Assembly: GCA_937893155.1 (NCBI GenBank)
Contig: CALBGU010000175.1
Location: forward strand, 1-29,519
Source of the DNA: an uncultured Treponema sp.
GTDB lineage: Bacteria > Spirochaetota > Spirochaetia > Treponematales > Treponemataceae
Direction: 5' to 3'
Length of the DNA: 29,519 nucleotides
In this document: one piece after another, positions 6,768 to 15,309 of the stretch
Position numbering within the stretch: position 1 is the first letter of the stretch
How the letters are laid out: every line of letters starts with the position of its first letter
Position numbers and translations under genes: made by a program
Notes under the pieces: model-generated
Told to the model about the DNA's origin: nothing
The model's database searches: none
What the model saw: the letters and a program-made list of their open reading frames with translations, nothing else

Positions 6768-8039
6768 ATGGCAAAAGCAAGTTCGAATACACAAGAAACA
6801 ACGGTTTCTGCCGACAAAGCAGAAAAATTAAAGGCTCTTGATGCGGCGTGTCTGCAAATCAACAAGCAATTCGGCGCGGGGTCGCTGATGAAGCTCGGCG
6901 AGCAGACGAATGCGGCGGGTATCAACGTGATTCCGTCCGGCTCCATTTTACTGGACGAGGCGCTCGGGGTGGGCGGTTATCCGCGCGGGCGTGTCATTGA
7001 GATGTATGGTCCTGAAAGTTCTGGAAAAACAACGCTGGCTCTTCACGCAATCGCAGAGGCGCAAAAACTCGGCGGCATTGCGGCATTCATTGACGCTGAG
7101 CACGCGCTTGACCCCGTGTATGCAAAAAATTTGGGTGTTGATATTGATAATTTGGTGGTATCGCAGCCAGATACGGGCGAACAGGCGCTTGAAATTGCGG
7201 ATAAATTGGTCAGCTCAGGTGCGGTAGACATCATCGTCATTGACTCGGTTGCGGCGTTGACTCCGCAGAAGGAAATTGAAGGCGAGATGGGCGATAGCGT
7301 GATGGGCTTGCAGGCGCGATTGATGAGCCAAGCTCTGCGAAAATTAACGCCGATTGTGGGAAAATCAAACTGTGTCGTTGTTTTTATCAACCAAATTCGT
7401 ATGAAAATCGGCATTATGTTCGGTAATCCTGAGACAACGACCGGCGGTAATGCGCTCAAGTTTTATTCGTCTGTGCGTCTTGAAATCCGCCGTTTTGAAA
7501 GCATTGACGGCAAGGGCGATGAGGAAGCGGCTGGAAACAGAATTCGCGTAAAAATCGTGAAAAACAAGGTTGCGCCGCCATTCCGCAAGGTTGAGCTGGA
7601 TTTGTATTTCGGCAAGGGAATTTCTGCCACGGCGAGCATTTTGGATTCTGCGGTGAAACACGGGCTTGTGGATAAAAAAGGCGCGTGGTATGCGTATGGC
7701 GAAGACAAAATCGGGCAGGGCAAGGAAAATGCAGTGCAGTATTTTGAAGACCATCAAGATTTTACGATGGAACTCGAAAATAAAATCCGCGCCCAGATTT
7801 TCCCCGGACAGATTTTGCGCACAAAAGAGGGAAATCCGATTTCGGACGCAGAACGAAGCGCGATTCTCGCGGAAATGCAAAGCCGCGGGGTAGGCGGGAA
7901 AAAAGAAATGGCAGCTGGAACTGAGCAAAAAACAGATGTAGGAAGCGAGGTGCAATCTTCTGGAGAAGGTTCTTCGGTAAGTGCTGCTGATTTGGCAGCG
8001 GTTGCAGGTGAAATTTCAAGCGAGGAAGCGCCGTTCTAA
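6768..8039 (+). CDS. recA: Recombinase RecA
   Basis: RecA forms ATP-dependent filaments on single-stranded DNA, drives strand exchange in homologous recombination, and promotes self-cleavage of LexA-type repressors where these exist. At 423 residues it is about 70 longer than E. coli RecA. The core is canonical: Walker A GPESSGKTT at 81-89, Walker B in IIVIDSVAALTP, loop L1 (EIEGEMGDS), the LMSQALRKLT helix, and loop L2 (NQIRMKIGIMFGNPETTTGG). The extra length is a C-terminal tail from about residue 340, rich in Gly, Ser, Ala and Glu and ending EEAPF; acidic RecA tails are known to modulate DNA access. The stop overlaps the folK start (TAATG), so the two are coupled. Confidence 0.98.
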   Translation: MAKASSNTQETTVSADKAEKLKALDAACLQINKQFGAGSLMKLGEQTNAAGINVIPSGSILLDEALGVGGYPRGRVIEMYGPESSGKTTLALHAIAEAQKLGGIAAFIDAEHALDPVYAKNLGVDIDNLVVSQPDTGEQALEIADKLVSSGAVDIIVIDSVAALTPQKEIEGEMGDSVMGLQARLMSQALRKLTPIVGKSNCVVVFINQIRMKIGIMFGNPETTTGGNALKFYSSVRLEIRRFESIDGKGDEEAAGNRIRVKIVKNKVAPPFRKVELDLYFGKGISATASILDSAVKHGLVDKKGAWYAYGEDKIGQGKENAVQYFEDHQDFTMELENKIRAQIFPGQILRTKEGNPISDAERSAILAEMQSRGVGGKKEMAAGTEQKTDVGSEVQSSGEGSSVSAADLAAVAGEISSEEAPF

Positions 8040-8548
8040 TGTGCGAAATTGCAGTATTAGGGCTTGGCACTAACAAAGCGTTTGGTTCGCTTTCTGGGCA
8101 AGATTTGTTGGCAGAAGCGTGCAAGGCTCTTTCGTTAGTGCTTAGCGGAATGAAAAAATCGTCTGTGTACAGGACGAAACCAATGTATGTGGTTGACCAG
8201 CCGGATTTTTTCAATATGGTTGTTGCGGGTGAGTTTGAAGGCAGTGCGGCTGATTTGCTTTTGAAAATTCACGAAATTGAAGCTCAATTCGGGCGAAACA
8301 GAGCAAAAGAAATCCGTTTTGGGCAGAGAACGCTTGATATTGATATTGAGCTATTTGGTTCTCAAAAAATTTCTTCAGATTCGCTCGAAATTCCTCATCC
8401 GCGCCTTTTGGAACGGGATTTTGTGCTTGTTCCGCTTGTTGAATTGCTCAAAAACGGCGCGGTGTCGGTGCCGAATTCTGAAATATACATTGACGCATTG
8501 GCAAAACGAGGAGTAGCGAACGTAGAAAAAATCGAGGCTGAAAAATAA
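8039..8548 (+). CDS. folK: 6-hydroxymethyl-7,8-dihydropterin pyrophosphokinase
   Basis: HPPK transfers pyrophosphate from ATP to 6-hydroxymethyl-7,8-dihydropterin, the step before dihydropteroate synthase in folate biosynthesis. The 169-residue length is typical. Conserved elements: the N-terminal strand GLGTN, SSVYRTKP with the usual hydrophobic/proline loop, QPDFFNMV, GRNRAKEIRFGQRTLDIDI with the two magnesium-binding Asp residues (DID), and the signature IPHPRLLERDFVLVPL. The start shares a base with the recA stop (TAATG). No other folate gene is in the window, so its place behind recA reflects operon layout rather than a pathway cluster. Confidence 0.95.
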   Translation: MCEIAVLGLGTNKAFGSLSGQDLLAEACKALSLVLSGMKKSSVYRTKPMYVVDQPDFFNMVVAGEFEGSAADLLLKIHEIEAQFGRNRAKEIRFGQRTLDIDIELFGSQKISSDSLEIPHPRLLERDFVLVPLVELLKNGAVSVPNSEIYIDALAKRGVANVEKIEAEK

Positions 8549-9325
8549 ATGGCAGAACACGTTTTTAAGGCAGGAAGCTATGAAGGCGCGCTCGGTTTGC
8601 TTTTGAAGCTCGTTCACGACAACAAGGTGAATATTTACGATATTCCGATTGCCGAAATCACCGACCAATTTTTGAATTATTTGGATAATCTGAAAGAAAC
8701 TGATTTGGAAGACCTTTCTGAATTTTACAGTCTTGCTGCAAAATTGATTTATATAAAAAGCAGAATGATGTTGCCGCAAGAGAGTGATTTTGACGATGAT
8801 GATTGGGATTTTGATGACGACCCGCGACAAGAATTGGTGGAAAAACTGATAGAATATCAAAAATTCAGAAAATTATCTGAATTGATGGAAAAAAATGAGG
8901 ATATTTCTGAATGGCGGTTTGAACGCAGGAATATTGAGCGCTATTTGCCAAAAGAGGAACGGACGTGGGAAAAAGTTGATTCTGCGGCGGTTTTGGGCAC
9001 GCTCCAGCGTGTTTATAAATCGTTGATGAAAGTTGTTTCTGATACCAAAATCCTTGATGTTTATGAGGAAATTTCCGTAAATGAAAAGATTACTCTTATG
9101 ACGGAGTTGCTGCGTAAAACAGGATTTTGTATGTTTTCTGAGCTTTTGACGCGCGTTGGAAATCCGTTGGATATGGTTTGTGCATTTATGGCTGTGCTTG
9201 AAGCTGTAAAATTTCGTATAATTGTTATTTATCAAAATCGTCTTTTTGAGGATATTAAGATTTGCCCTCGCGAAAAAGAAAACGATTATATTGAGGATTT
9301 GAAAAATGCTGTCGGAAATGACTGA
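8549..9325 (+). CDS. scpA: Segregation and condensation protein A
   Basis: ScpA is the kleisin that bridges SMC heads and, with ScpB, completes the bacterial condensin. The 258-residue length is normal. The N terminus (YEGALGLLLKLVHDNKVNIYDIPIAEITDQFLNYL) is the classic ScpA opening that contacts the SMC neck. LAAKLIYIKSRMMLP follows, then an acidic Asp-rich linker (DFDDDDWDFDDD). The C-terminal winged-helix part includes VCAFMAVLEAVKFR. The ATG abuts the folK stop directly. The 3' end overlaps scpB by 20 bases, the usual coupled arrangement. No smc gene lies in the window. Confidence 0.95.
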   Translation: MAEHVFKAGSYEGALGLLLKLVHDNKVNIYDIPIAEITDQFLNYLDNLKETDLEDLSEFYSLAAKLIYIKSRMMLPQESDFDDDDWDFDDDPRQELVEKLIEYQKFRKLSELMEKNEDISEWRFERRNIERYLPKEERTWEKVDSAAVLGTLQRVYKSLMKVVSDTKILDVYEEISVNEKITLMTELLRKTGFCMFSELLTRVGNPLDMVCAFMAVLEAVKFRIIVIYQNRLFEDIKICPREKENDYIEDLKNAVGND

Positions 9326-9866
9326 ATCTGATTTTGAAAAAGAGGCGGCATTGGTTGAAACGGTGCTTTTTTTGGAGAGCGAGCCGCGCGATGAGGCTTT
9401 GATTTCAAAAATTTCTCATTTAGAGCTTGAAAATGTGGAAAGTGCTATCGAAAGGCTCAAAGTGAAATATCGTGCAGAAAATAGCGGAATCCAACTCGAA
9501 AAAATTGCGGGCGGCTGGATGCTTGTTCCCAAAAAAGAAACGTGGGGAATCGTTCATGAGCGTTATGGCAACAAAAATGAGGGAAAACTGAGCAGAGCAG
9601 CTCTTGAAACTTTATCGATTATTGCGTATTCTCAGCCTGTAACGCGCGCTGAAATTGAGTCAGTGCGCGGTGTAAGTGCGGATAATATGATTCGTCTGCT
9701 GGTGGAACGCAAGCTGGTGCAGGAAGTGGGGAAAAAAGATATTCCCGGTCATCCTGCCGAGTTTGGAACAACTGACGAATTCTTGAAATATTTCCATCTT
9801 AATAGTATTGCCGATTTGCCGAAATTAGATGAATCGGAGGAAGAGAGGTTTACCCTTGCAAGATGA
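9306..9866 (+). CDS. scpB: Segregation and condensation protein B
   Basis: ScpB dimerises through winged-helix domains and binds the middle of ScpA in the SMC-ScpAB complex. At 186 residues it has the normal length. Diagnostic sequence: VETVLFLESEP near the N terminus, GGWMLVPKKE, then LSRAALETLSIIAYSQPVTRAEIESVRGVSADNMIRLLVERKLVQEVG, and PGHPAEFGTTDEFLKYF near the end (cited in pieces of the continuous conserved core). The start lies inside scpA (20-base overlap). An in-frame alternative ATG (MTESDF) at 9318 is possible. The next gene begins within its last codons. Confidence 0.95.
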   Translation: MLSEMTESDFEKEAALVETVLFLESEPRDEALISKISHLELENVESAIERLKVKYRAENSGIQLEKIAGGWMLVPKKETWGIVHERYGNKNEGKLSRAALETLSIIAYSQPVTRAEIESVRGVSADNMIRLLVERKLVQEVGKKDIPGHPAEFGTTDEFLKYFHLNSIADLPKLDESEEERFTLAR

Positions 9867-10581
9867 AAAAATGCGATTGCAACTTTTTTTGGCGCGGTGC
9901 GGCGTTGCGAGCAGGCGTGCAAGCGAAAAAATCATAACTGACGGGCGTGTAACTGTGAACGGAGCCGTTGTTACGGAACTTGGCACAAAAGTTTCGGAAA
10001 CCGATTCGGTGTGTGTTGACGGAAATCGCGTAAAAATCGAAGAAAAAAAACGATATGTGCTTTTGAATAAGCCTGCGGGCTATGTGTGTTCGATGTCCGA
10101 CGAAAAAGGGAGACCGACTGCGGCAGATTTGCTCAAATCGGCGTTTCAAGAGCGGCTTTACAATGTTGGTCGGCTCGATATGTACAGCACTGGCTTAATA
10201 ATTTTTACGAATGACGGCGATTTTGCCGCAAAAATGTCGCATCCCAGTGCCGAAATCGAAAAAGAATACGAAGTTGAAAGTAGCTTGCCGCTTCCGCGCG
10301 ATTTGGCTCAAAAATTTGTTGCGGGCATACGCGTTGACGATGTGTTTTATCGCGCAAAATCTGCAAAAGAAATGAATAGTCATAAAATTCGGATTGTTCT
10401 GATTGAGGGAAAAAATCGCGAAATTCGGCGGGTTTTTGAAAGCCTTGAAATCGGAATTCGGCGGTTGCAGCGCATCAGAATTGGAAATGTAACGATTGAT
10501 TCATTGAAAGAATCTGAATTTAGGGAACTTTCTGAAATGGAAGTGAAACAGCTTGAAAATCTTTGTAAAAGAAATAAATAG
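9856..10581 (+). CDS. rluB: RluB/RluE/RluF-family rRNA pseudouridine synthase
   Basis: This enzyme converts a uridine in rRNA to pseudouridine; RluB acts on 23S rRNA helix 89, but the exact target here is not shown by sequence. An N-terminal S4 RNA-binding domain (LQLFLARCGVASRRASEKII) is followed by the catalytic domain with YVLLNKPAGYV and the signature GRLDMYSTGLIIFTNDG, where the Asp (about residue 108) is catalytic, then KEYEV and EGKNREIRRVFE. I place the start at TTG 9856 because GAGAGG at 9843-9848 lies 7 bases before it. ATG 9871 would be too far from that site, and ATG 9829 lies upstream of it. The chosen start overlaps scpB by 11 bases. A location beside scpAB is common in bacteria. 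Confidence 0.88.
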   Translation: MQDEKMRLQLFLARCGVASRRASEKIITDGRVTVNGAVVTELGTKVSETDSVCVDGNRVKIEEKKRYVLLNKPAGYVCSMSDEKGRPTAADLLKSAFQERLYNVGRLDMYSTGLIIFTNDGDFAAKMSHPSAEIEKEYEVESSLPLPRDLAQKFVAGIRVDDVFYRAKSAKEMNSHKIRIVLIEGKNREIRRVFESLEIGIRRLQRIRIGNVTIDSLKESEFRELSEMEVKQLENLCKRNK

Positions 10582-10589
10582 GAGAAATT

Positions 10590-11222
10590 ATGGTTATTGC
10601 AATAGACGGACCTGCAGGGACGGGGAAATCTACCATTGCCCATCTCATTGCTGAAAAACTGGGCATAACGTACCTTAATAGCGGCAGTTTTTATCGTGCA
10701 ATTACGCTTGCTGCGCTTGAAAACGGTATTGATGTAAAGGACGAATCGGCGCTTTTGGCGTTTGCGAAGAAACAGCGGCTTGATTATGTGAATGCAAGGT
10801 TGGTCTTAAACGGCGTGGACGTGGAGGGTAAATTGCATTCTGATGCGGTAGATGCGGGTGTTTCCGGCGTTTCATCGGTGGTTGAAATCCGCCATCTTGT
10901 GAATGCTCGGCTTCGAGAAATCACAAAGAGTCAGAGCATTATTTGCGAAGGGCGCGATATGACGACGGTTGTATTTCCGAATGCGGAGTACAAATTTTAT
11001 CTTGATGCCTCGATTGATGTGCAGGCTGAACGGAGATTCAAGCAGGGCGTTAGCAATCTTTCTCTTGAGGAAATCAAAGAGGCAATCAGAAAACGTGATG
11101 AAATGGACAAAAATAAAGCGGAAGGTGCGCTAAAAATGGCTGAAGATGCTATATATTTAGACACATCGCTATTGACCATAAAAGATGTTTGTGAGATAAT
11201 TTTAGGCAAAATACACGTATAA
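10590..11222 (+). CDS. cmk: Cytidylate kinase
   Basis: Cmk phosphorylates CMP and dCMP to the diphosphates using ATP. The 210-residue length fits the bacterial family. Motifs: P-loop GPAGTGKST at 7-15, YLNSGSFYRAIT for nucleotide binding, CEGRDMTTVVFPNAEYKFYLDAS, and the lid RRFKQG with RDEMDKNK and AEDAIYLDTS. In many family members the lid reads R-D-x-x-D-x-x-R with a following Pro-Leu; here Lys and Ala-Leu take those positions, a mild deviation. AGGAG sits 5-6 bases before the ATG. The rpsA start follows 9 bases after the stop; the cmk-rpsA order is widespread in bacteria. Confidence 0.95.
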   Translation: MVIAIDGPAGTGKSTIAHLIAEKLGITYLNSGSFYRAITLAALENGIDVKDESALLAFAKKQRLDYVNARLVLNGVDVEGKLHSDAVDAGVSGVSSVVEIRHLVNARLREITKSQSIICEGRDMTTVVFPNAEYKFYLDASIDVQAERRFKQGVSNLSLEEIKEAIRKRDEMDKNKAEGALKMAEDAIYLDTSLLTIKDVCEIILGKIHV

Positions 11223-11231
11223 GGGTTTATT

Positions 11232-12950
11232 ATGGAACAGATGGAAGTGGAAAAGAATGAAGTTTCAAAGAACTCCATTCAGACACAATTATTTGAAGAG
11301 TCTCTGAAAAGTCTCGGGGCTTTGGAAGATGGTCAGTTGGTTGAAGGTACGGTCGTTGATGTAACGGCTGAGTATGTTTTTATCGATATTGGCTACAAAT
11401 CGGAAGGTAAAATTCCTGTTGCAGAATTTGCAGGCAATTTGCCAAATGTTGGTGAAGTTATCACTGTCGTGCTCATCAAAAAAGATGGTCGCGGTGGTCC
11501 AGAGATTTCAAAATCAAAAGCGGACGCAAAGCAACTTTGGAAAGATTTGCGCAAGGCGTTCGATGAAAAACTTCCGATTGAGGGTGTTGTTGAAAAGACC
11601 GTGAAAGGCGGTTTTGAGGTAAACCTCGGTGGCGATATTCACGCATTCTTGCCAATCAGTCAGTCTGACAGCCAAAAAGTTGAAAAGCCTGAGAAACTGT
11701 TGGGGTTGAAAGCAGAGTTCTATATTGAACGCCTTTTCTCAGACAACAAAGCAAATGTTGTCGTAAACCGCAGAAAGTATCTTGAAGAGCAGATTGAAAA
11801 CAATCGCGAAAGATTCTTCAAAGAAGTGAACATTGGCGACACTGTTAAGGGAACTGTAAAGAGTTTCACAAGTTTTGGTGCATTTATTGACCTTGGCGGT
11901 TTTGATGGTCTTCTTCATATCAATGATATGAGCTGGGGACATGTTACTCGTCCAAAAGATTTCGTCAAGAAAGGTCAGGAAATCGAACTGAAGGTTATTC
12001 GTCTTGACCCAGCAGAAAAGAGAATCAATCTTTCTCTCAAGCACTTTACTGAAGACCCGTGGGTGCATTTTGAAGAAAAGTACCATGTGAATGATGTTGT
12101 TTCTGGTCATGTGACAAAATTGACAGAATTCGGTGCTTTCATTGAACTTGAAGAAGGTATTGAAGGTTTGGCTCACATTAGTGAATTCAGCTGGACGAAG
12201 AAAATCAGTAAACCTTCTGATATGCTCAAGCCGGGTGATGAAGTTAAGTGCATGATTTTGGGCTACGATATTCAGGCTGGACGCGTTTCGTTGGGCTTGA
12301 AGCAGGTTACTCCGAATCCGTGGGATACTATCGACCAGAAATATCCAGAGGGAACGAAAGTTACTGGAAAAGTTGTGAAGATTACCAATACAGGCGCGTT
12401 TGTGCAGCTTGAAGAGGGAATCGATGGTTTCTTGAATTCAGATGATATTTCTTGGACAAAGAAAGTTAAGCATCCCGGTAGCGAGCTTACAGAGGGACAG
12501 GAAATTGAAGTCGTGGTTATTAACTGCGATACAGAACAGCACCGAATTCGCGTGGGAATTAAGCAACTTACCGATGACCCATGGCAGAAGTTTGCTGATG
12601 AATACAAGCCGGGTTCTACGCTTGAGGGCGAAATCACAGCAATCAATGAGTACGGTGTGTTTGTAAAGGCACCGGGCGGAATTGAGGGATTGGTCAATAA
12701 GAGTAATCTTAGCGATGATCGCAATGTTCCGTTTGAAGAGGCAATCAAGAGCTACAATGTTGGCGACAAAATCAATGTTTTTGTTGTCGATGTGAATGTT
12801 GACCGCTCAAGAGTTGCATTCTCAGTTCGTGAGTTCAAGAAGAAGCAGCAGCGAGATGAGCTTTCTCAGTATATGTCATCTGTGAATGATGACGATGAGG
12901 GAGCGTTTACGCTTGGTGACTTGATGAACCAGAAGAAAGAAAACAAATAA
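11232..12950 (+). CDS. rpsA: 30S ribosomal protein S1
   Basis: S1 binds mRNA on the 30S platform and helps initiation on structured or weakly marked messages. The 572-residue protein has six S1 (OB-fold) repeats at about 34-95, 113-182, 201-270, 287-357, 374-444 and 460-530. The first two are divergent and ribosome-binding in the known family; the later four carry the regular G-x-h-x-G-x-V pattern with FGAFI-type strands (SFTSFGAFIDLGG, TEFGAFIELEEG, TNTGAFVQLEEG, NEYGVFVKAPGG). A charged C-terminal tail ends in QKKENK. AAGGG near 11221 lies before the ATG. No terminator follows before the next gene. Confidence 0.96.
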   Translation: MEQMEVEKNEVSKNSIQTQLFEESLKSLGALEDGQLVEGTVVDVTAEYVFIDIGYKSEGKIPVAEFAGNLPNVGEVITVVLIKKDGRGGPEISKSKADAKQLWKDLRKAFDEKLPIEGVVEKTVKGGFEVNLGGDIHAFLPISQSDSQKVEKPEKLLGLKAEFYIERLFSDNKANVVVNRRKYLEEQIENNRERFFKEVNIGDTVKGTVKSFTSFGAFIDLGGFDGLLHINDMSWGHVTRPKDFVKKGQEIELKVIRLDPAEKRINLSLKHFTEDPWVHFEEKYHVNDVVSGHVTKLTEFGAFIELEEGIEGLAHISEFSWTKKISKPSDMLKPGDEVKCMILGYDIQAGRVSLGLKQVTPNPWDTIDQKYPEGTKVTGKVVKITNTGAFVQLEEGIDGFLNSDDISWTKKVKHPGSELTEGQEIEVVVINCDTEQHRIRVGIKQLTDDPWQKFADEYKPGSTLEGEITAINEYGVFVKAPGGIEGLVNKSNLSDDRNVPFEEAIKSYNVGDKINVFVVDVNVDRSRVAFSVREFKKKQQRDELSQYMSSVNDDDEGAFTLGDLMNQKKENK

Positions 12951-12976
12951 GCATTTTGAATGGCACTGGGCATCAG

Positions 12977-14542
12977 ATGACTGATTTAAAAAATATCAAT
13001 TCGTTAAGTCTTGATAAATTACAGATACTGATTGATGTCAGTGCTAAAATCAATTCAAATTATTCTGACTTGAATGCATTGTTGATTTATATTCTTGAAT
13101 CAGCAATGCTTCTTGTGGAATGCGAATCAGCGTCGCTATTGCTTGTTGATAAGGAAACGAATATTCTTCGTTTTGCTGTAGCTCTTGGACCTAAGGGCGC
13201 GGAAGTGATGAATATTCCTGTTCAATACGATAGCATTGCTGGTTGGGTTGTAAAAAATAATTCACCGCTGATTGTAAATGATGTGGCAAACGACCCACGT
13301 TTTTTTGATAAAGTTCAGGAAAAATCTGGCTACGTTACAAAAAATATGATTGCAATTCCGATGCGCCTTGAAAATGAATGTTTTGGTGTCATTGAATTGC
13401 TCAATAAAAAGGAGCAAAGACTTTTTACTGAAACTGACCTTGCAATGCTCGATATTTTGAGTGTGCAAGCTGTCGTTGCATACAAGAATGCTTCAGTTTT
13501 TCAATCTGCGCAAAACGTTATTTCAAATCTGAAGGATTCGCTGCTTTTATCAAATGAATATCATAAATTTGTTTCAAAAAGCCCTGCAATTCTTGAATTG
13601 TTGAGAGTTGTGAAAGAAGTGGCTGATACGAATTCTTCCGTGCTTATAATGGGAGAAAGCGGCGTTGGCAAAGAGCTTTTCGCGGAACAGTTGCATTTGA
13701 ACAGCAATCGTCGGTGTAAACCGTTTGTAAGAGTGAATTGCGCTGCGTTGTCGCCAACTTTGTTGGAAAGTGAGCTTTTTGGGCATGTTCGCGGTGCTTT
13801 TACCGATGCTGTTGCTATGCAGAAAGGTCGTTTTGAAACTGCTGACGGAGGAACGATTTTTCTTGACGAAATCGGCGAATTGCCGCTTTCGGTTCAATCA
13901 AAATTGCTTCGCGTTATTCAAAGCCGGCAGTTTGAGCGTGTCGGTTCTAGCCAAACGATTTCGGTTGATGTGCGCATTGTTGCTGCAACGAATAGGGACT
14001 TGGAAGAAATGGTGCGGCAGGGAACTTTTAGGAGCGATTTGTATTATCGCTTGAATGTTTTGCCTCTCACTGTGCCTCCTTTACGCGATAGAAAAGAGGA
14101 TATTATGCCTCTTGCGTTGTTCTTTATGAAAAAGTTCAACGATGAAACGAAAAAAAATTTTGTGGGGTTTTCAGAAAATGCGTTGAATGCCCTGTTGAAT
14201 TATTATTGGCCTGGAAATATTCGCGAACTTGAAAATTCCGTGGAACGTGCTTGTGTGTTGGGAACGCCTCCGTATATTCAAGAAGAAGATTTGAGAATAA
14301 AAGGGGGAACGACTCAAAATACGGCAGTTGTTGCGGGTACTGCTGCAAACCAAATTTCTGATTTTGCGACAGGAGATGATAGATCGCTAAAAAATGCTGT
14401 TGACAAGTTCAAAAAAGCGTATATTAAGCAGATTTTGATTGAAACGAATTGGAATCAAACAAAAACTGCAAAAATTTTGAGAATTCAAAGAACTTATGTG
14501 TCGCGATTGCTAAATGAATTGCATATTCGTGATGAAAAGTGA
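12977..14542 (+). CDS. Sigma54-dependent transcriptional activator with GAF sensor domain
   Basis: An enhancer-binding protein that remodels sigma54 RNA polymerase using ATP. With the ATG at 12977 it has 521 residues; an in-frame TTG at 12956 is possible, and neither has a strong ribosome-binding site. A GAF domain (about 20-170) would sense a small ligand or redox state. The AAA+ domain has Walker A GESGVGKE (from residue 226), the sigma54-contact loop GAFTDA at 273-278 in place of the usual GAFTGA, Walker B GGTIFLDEIGELP, and FRSDLYYRLNVLPLTVPPLRDR. The C terminus is a Fis-type helix-turn-helix (NWNQTKTAKILRIQRTYVSRLL). There is no receiver domain, so it is not a phosphorylation-controlled regulator. 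Targets are not evident here. Domain order resembles NifA/FhlA-type activators. Confidence 0.93.
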   Translation: MTDLKNINSLSLDKLQILIDVSAKINSNYSDLNALLIYILESAMLLVECESASLLLVDKETNILRFAVALGPKGAEVMNIPVQYDSIAGWVVKNNSPLIVNDVANDPRFFDKVQEKSGYVTKNMIAIPMRLENECFGVIELLNKKEQRLFTETDLAMLDILSVQAVVAYKNASVFQSAQNVISNLKDSLLLSNEYHKFVSKSPAILELLRVVKEVADTNSSVLIMGESGVGKELFAEQLHLNSNRRCKPFVRVNCAALSPTLLESELFGHVRGAFTDAVAMQKGRFETADGGTIFLDEIGELPLSVQSKLLRVIQSRQFERVGSSQTISVDVRIVAATNRDLEEMVRQGTFRSDLYYRLNVLPLTVPPLRDRKEDIMPLALFFMKKFNDETKKNFVGFSENALNALLNYYWPGNIRELENSVERACVLGTPPYIQEEDLRIKGGTTQNTAVVAGTAANQISDFATGDDRSLKNAVDKFKKAYIKQILIETNWNQTKTAKILRIQRTYVSRLLNELHIRDEK

Positions 14543-14561
14543 TAAAAATGAGGTTAATGTT

Positions 14562-15266
14562 ATGGCTGACAAGAATGTTTTGACTTTTTCGAATACTGAA
14601 ACAGAAGAAAAAACAACGGTTTCTGCAATGGACAATTTTTTGTCGTCAAATAGCAAAATTTTGCTTGCTATTGTTATTACCGTAGTGCTTGCGGTGGTTT
14701 TGGCAATTTTGGGCATTTCTATAAACGATTCTGCAACGCTTAAACAGATTTCTGCGATTGACAAAATTTCGTATGCGCTGACTCAGAAATCAGCCGCTTT
14801 GAGCGATGATGAACTTGATGCTCGCCGAACTGAAGCGTTGTCGGCACTTCAGCCATATTTGAGCAAAAAGGGAATTATCGGTGTTCGTTCAAATTGGCTT
14901 GTTGCTGATATTTATTATCAGCACGGGGCGTTTGAAGACGCAAAAAAGGCATATTTAACTCTTGCGTTGGCTTCTCCGAAATCATACACTGCGCCGATTG
15001 GATATTATTGCGCAGCGGAATGTTGTGAAAATTTGGGGGACAATGAAAACGCGCTTGCCTATTACGAAAAGGCTGAATCATACGATGATTTTATGATGAA
15101 GACTCACACGATTTTCAATATTGGTCGTGTAAAAGAGACTGCAAAAGATTATGAAGGTGCGAAGTCTGCATATTCAAAGCTCACCGAAAATTATCCGAAT
15201 GACGAGTGGACAAAAATTGCAAAATCCCGTCTTCTTGATTTTGAAGTGAAGGGGCTTGTTCAGTAA
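14562..15266 (+). CDS. Membrane-anchored TPR protein
   Basis: I choose ATG 14562 (234 residues) because GAGG at 14550-14553 lies 8 bases before it; an upstream in-frame ATG at 14514 would overlap the regulator gene. The protein has a cytoplasmic N terminus, one membrane helix at about 31-53 (ILLAIVITVVLAVVLAILG), and a periplasmic part with at least three TPR-like helical pairs (WLVADIYYQHGAFEDAKKAY, YCAAECCENLGDNENALAYY, FNIGRVKETAKDYEGAKSAY). This layout resembles the YfgM/TPR_21 family, single-pass proteins that work with secretion or envelope chaperones. The match is by architecture only. It follows the sigma54 activator by 19 bases. Confidence 0.85.
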   Translation: MADKNVLTFSNTETEEKTTVSAMDNFLSSNSKILLAIVITVVLAVVLAILGISINDSATLKQISAIDKISYALTQKSAALSDDELDARRTEALSALQPYLSKKGIIGVRSNWLVADIYYQHGAFEDAKKAYLTLALASPKSYTAPIGYYCAAECCENLGDNENALAYYEKAESYDDFMMKTHTIFNIGRVKETAKDYEGAKSAYSKLTENYPNDEWTKIAKSRLLDFEVKGLVQ

Positions 15267-15276
15267 ACCGCCAGAG

Positions 15277-15305
15277 ACTTTGTTACTAATTCTATAAAAC
15301 AAGGT
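15277..15305 (+). promoter_or_regulatory. Hairpin covering the ribosome-binding site of the lipoprotein gene
   Basis: ACTTTGTT at 15277-15284 can pair with AACAAGGT at 15298-15305 (8 bp with one G-U). The right arm includes the AAGG that would serve as ribosome-binding site for the ATG at 15310. Folded mRNA could hide that site. The hairpin is A/T-rich and may be weak. Confidence 0.25.
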
Positions 15306-15309
15306 ACAA

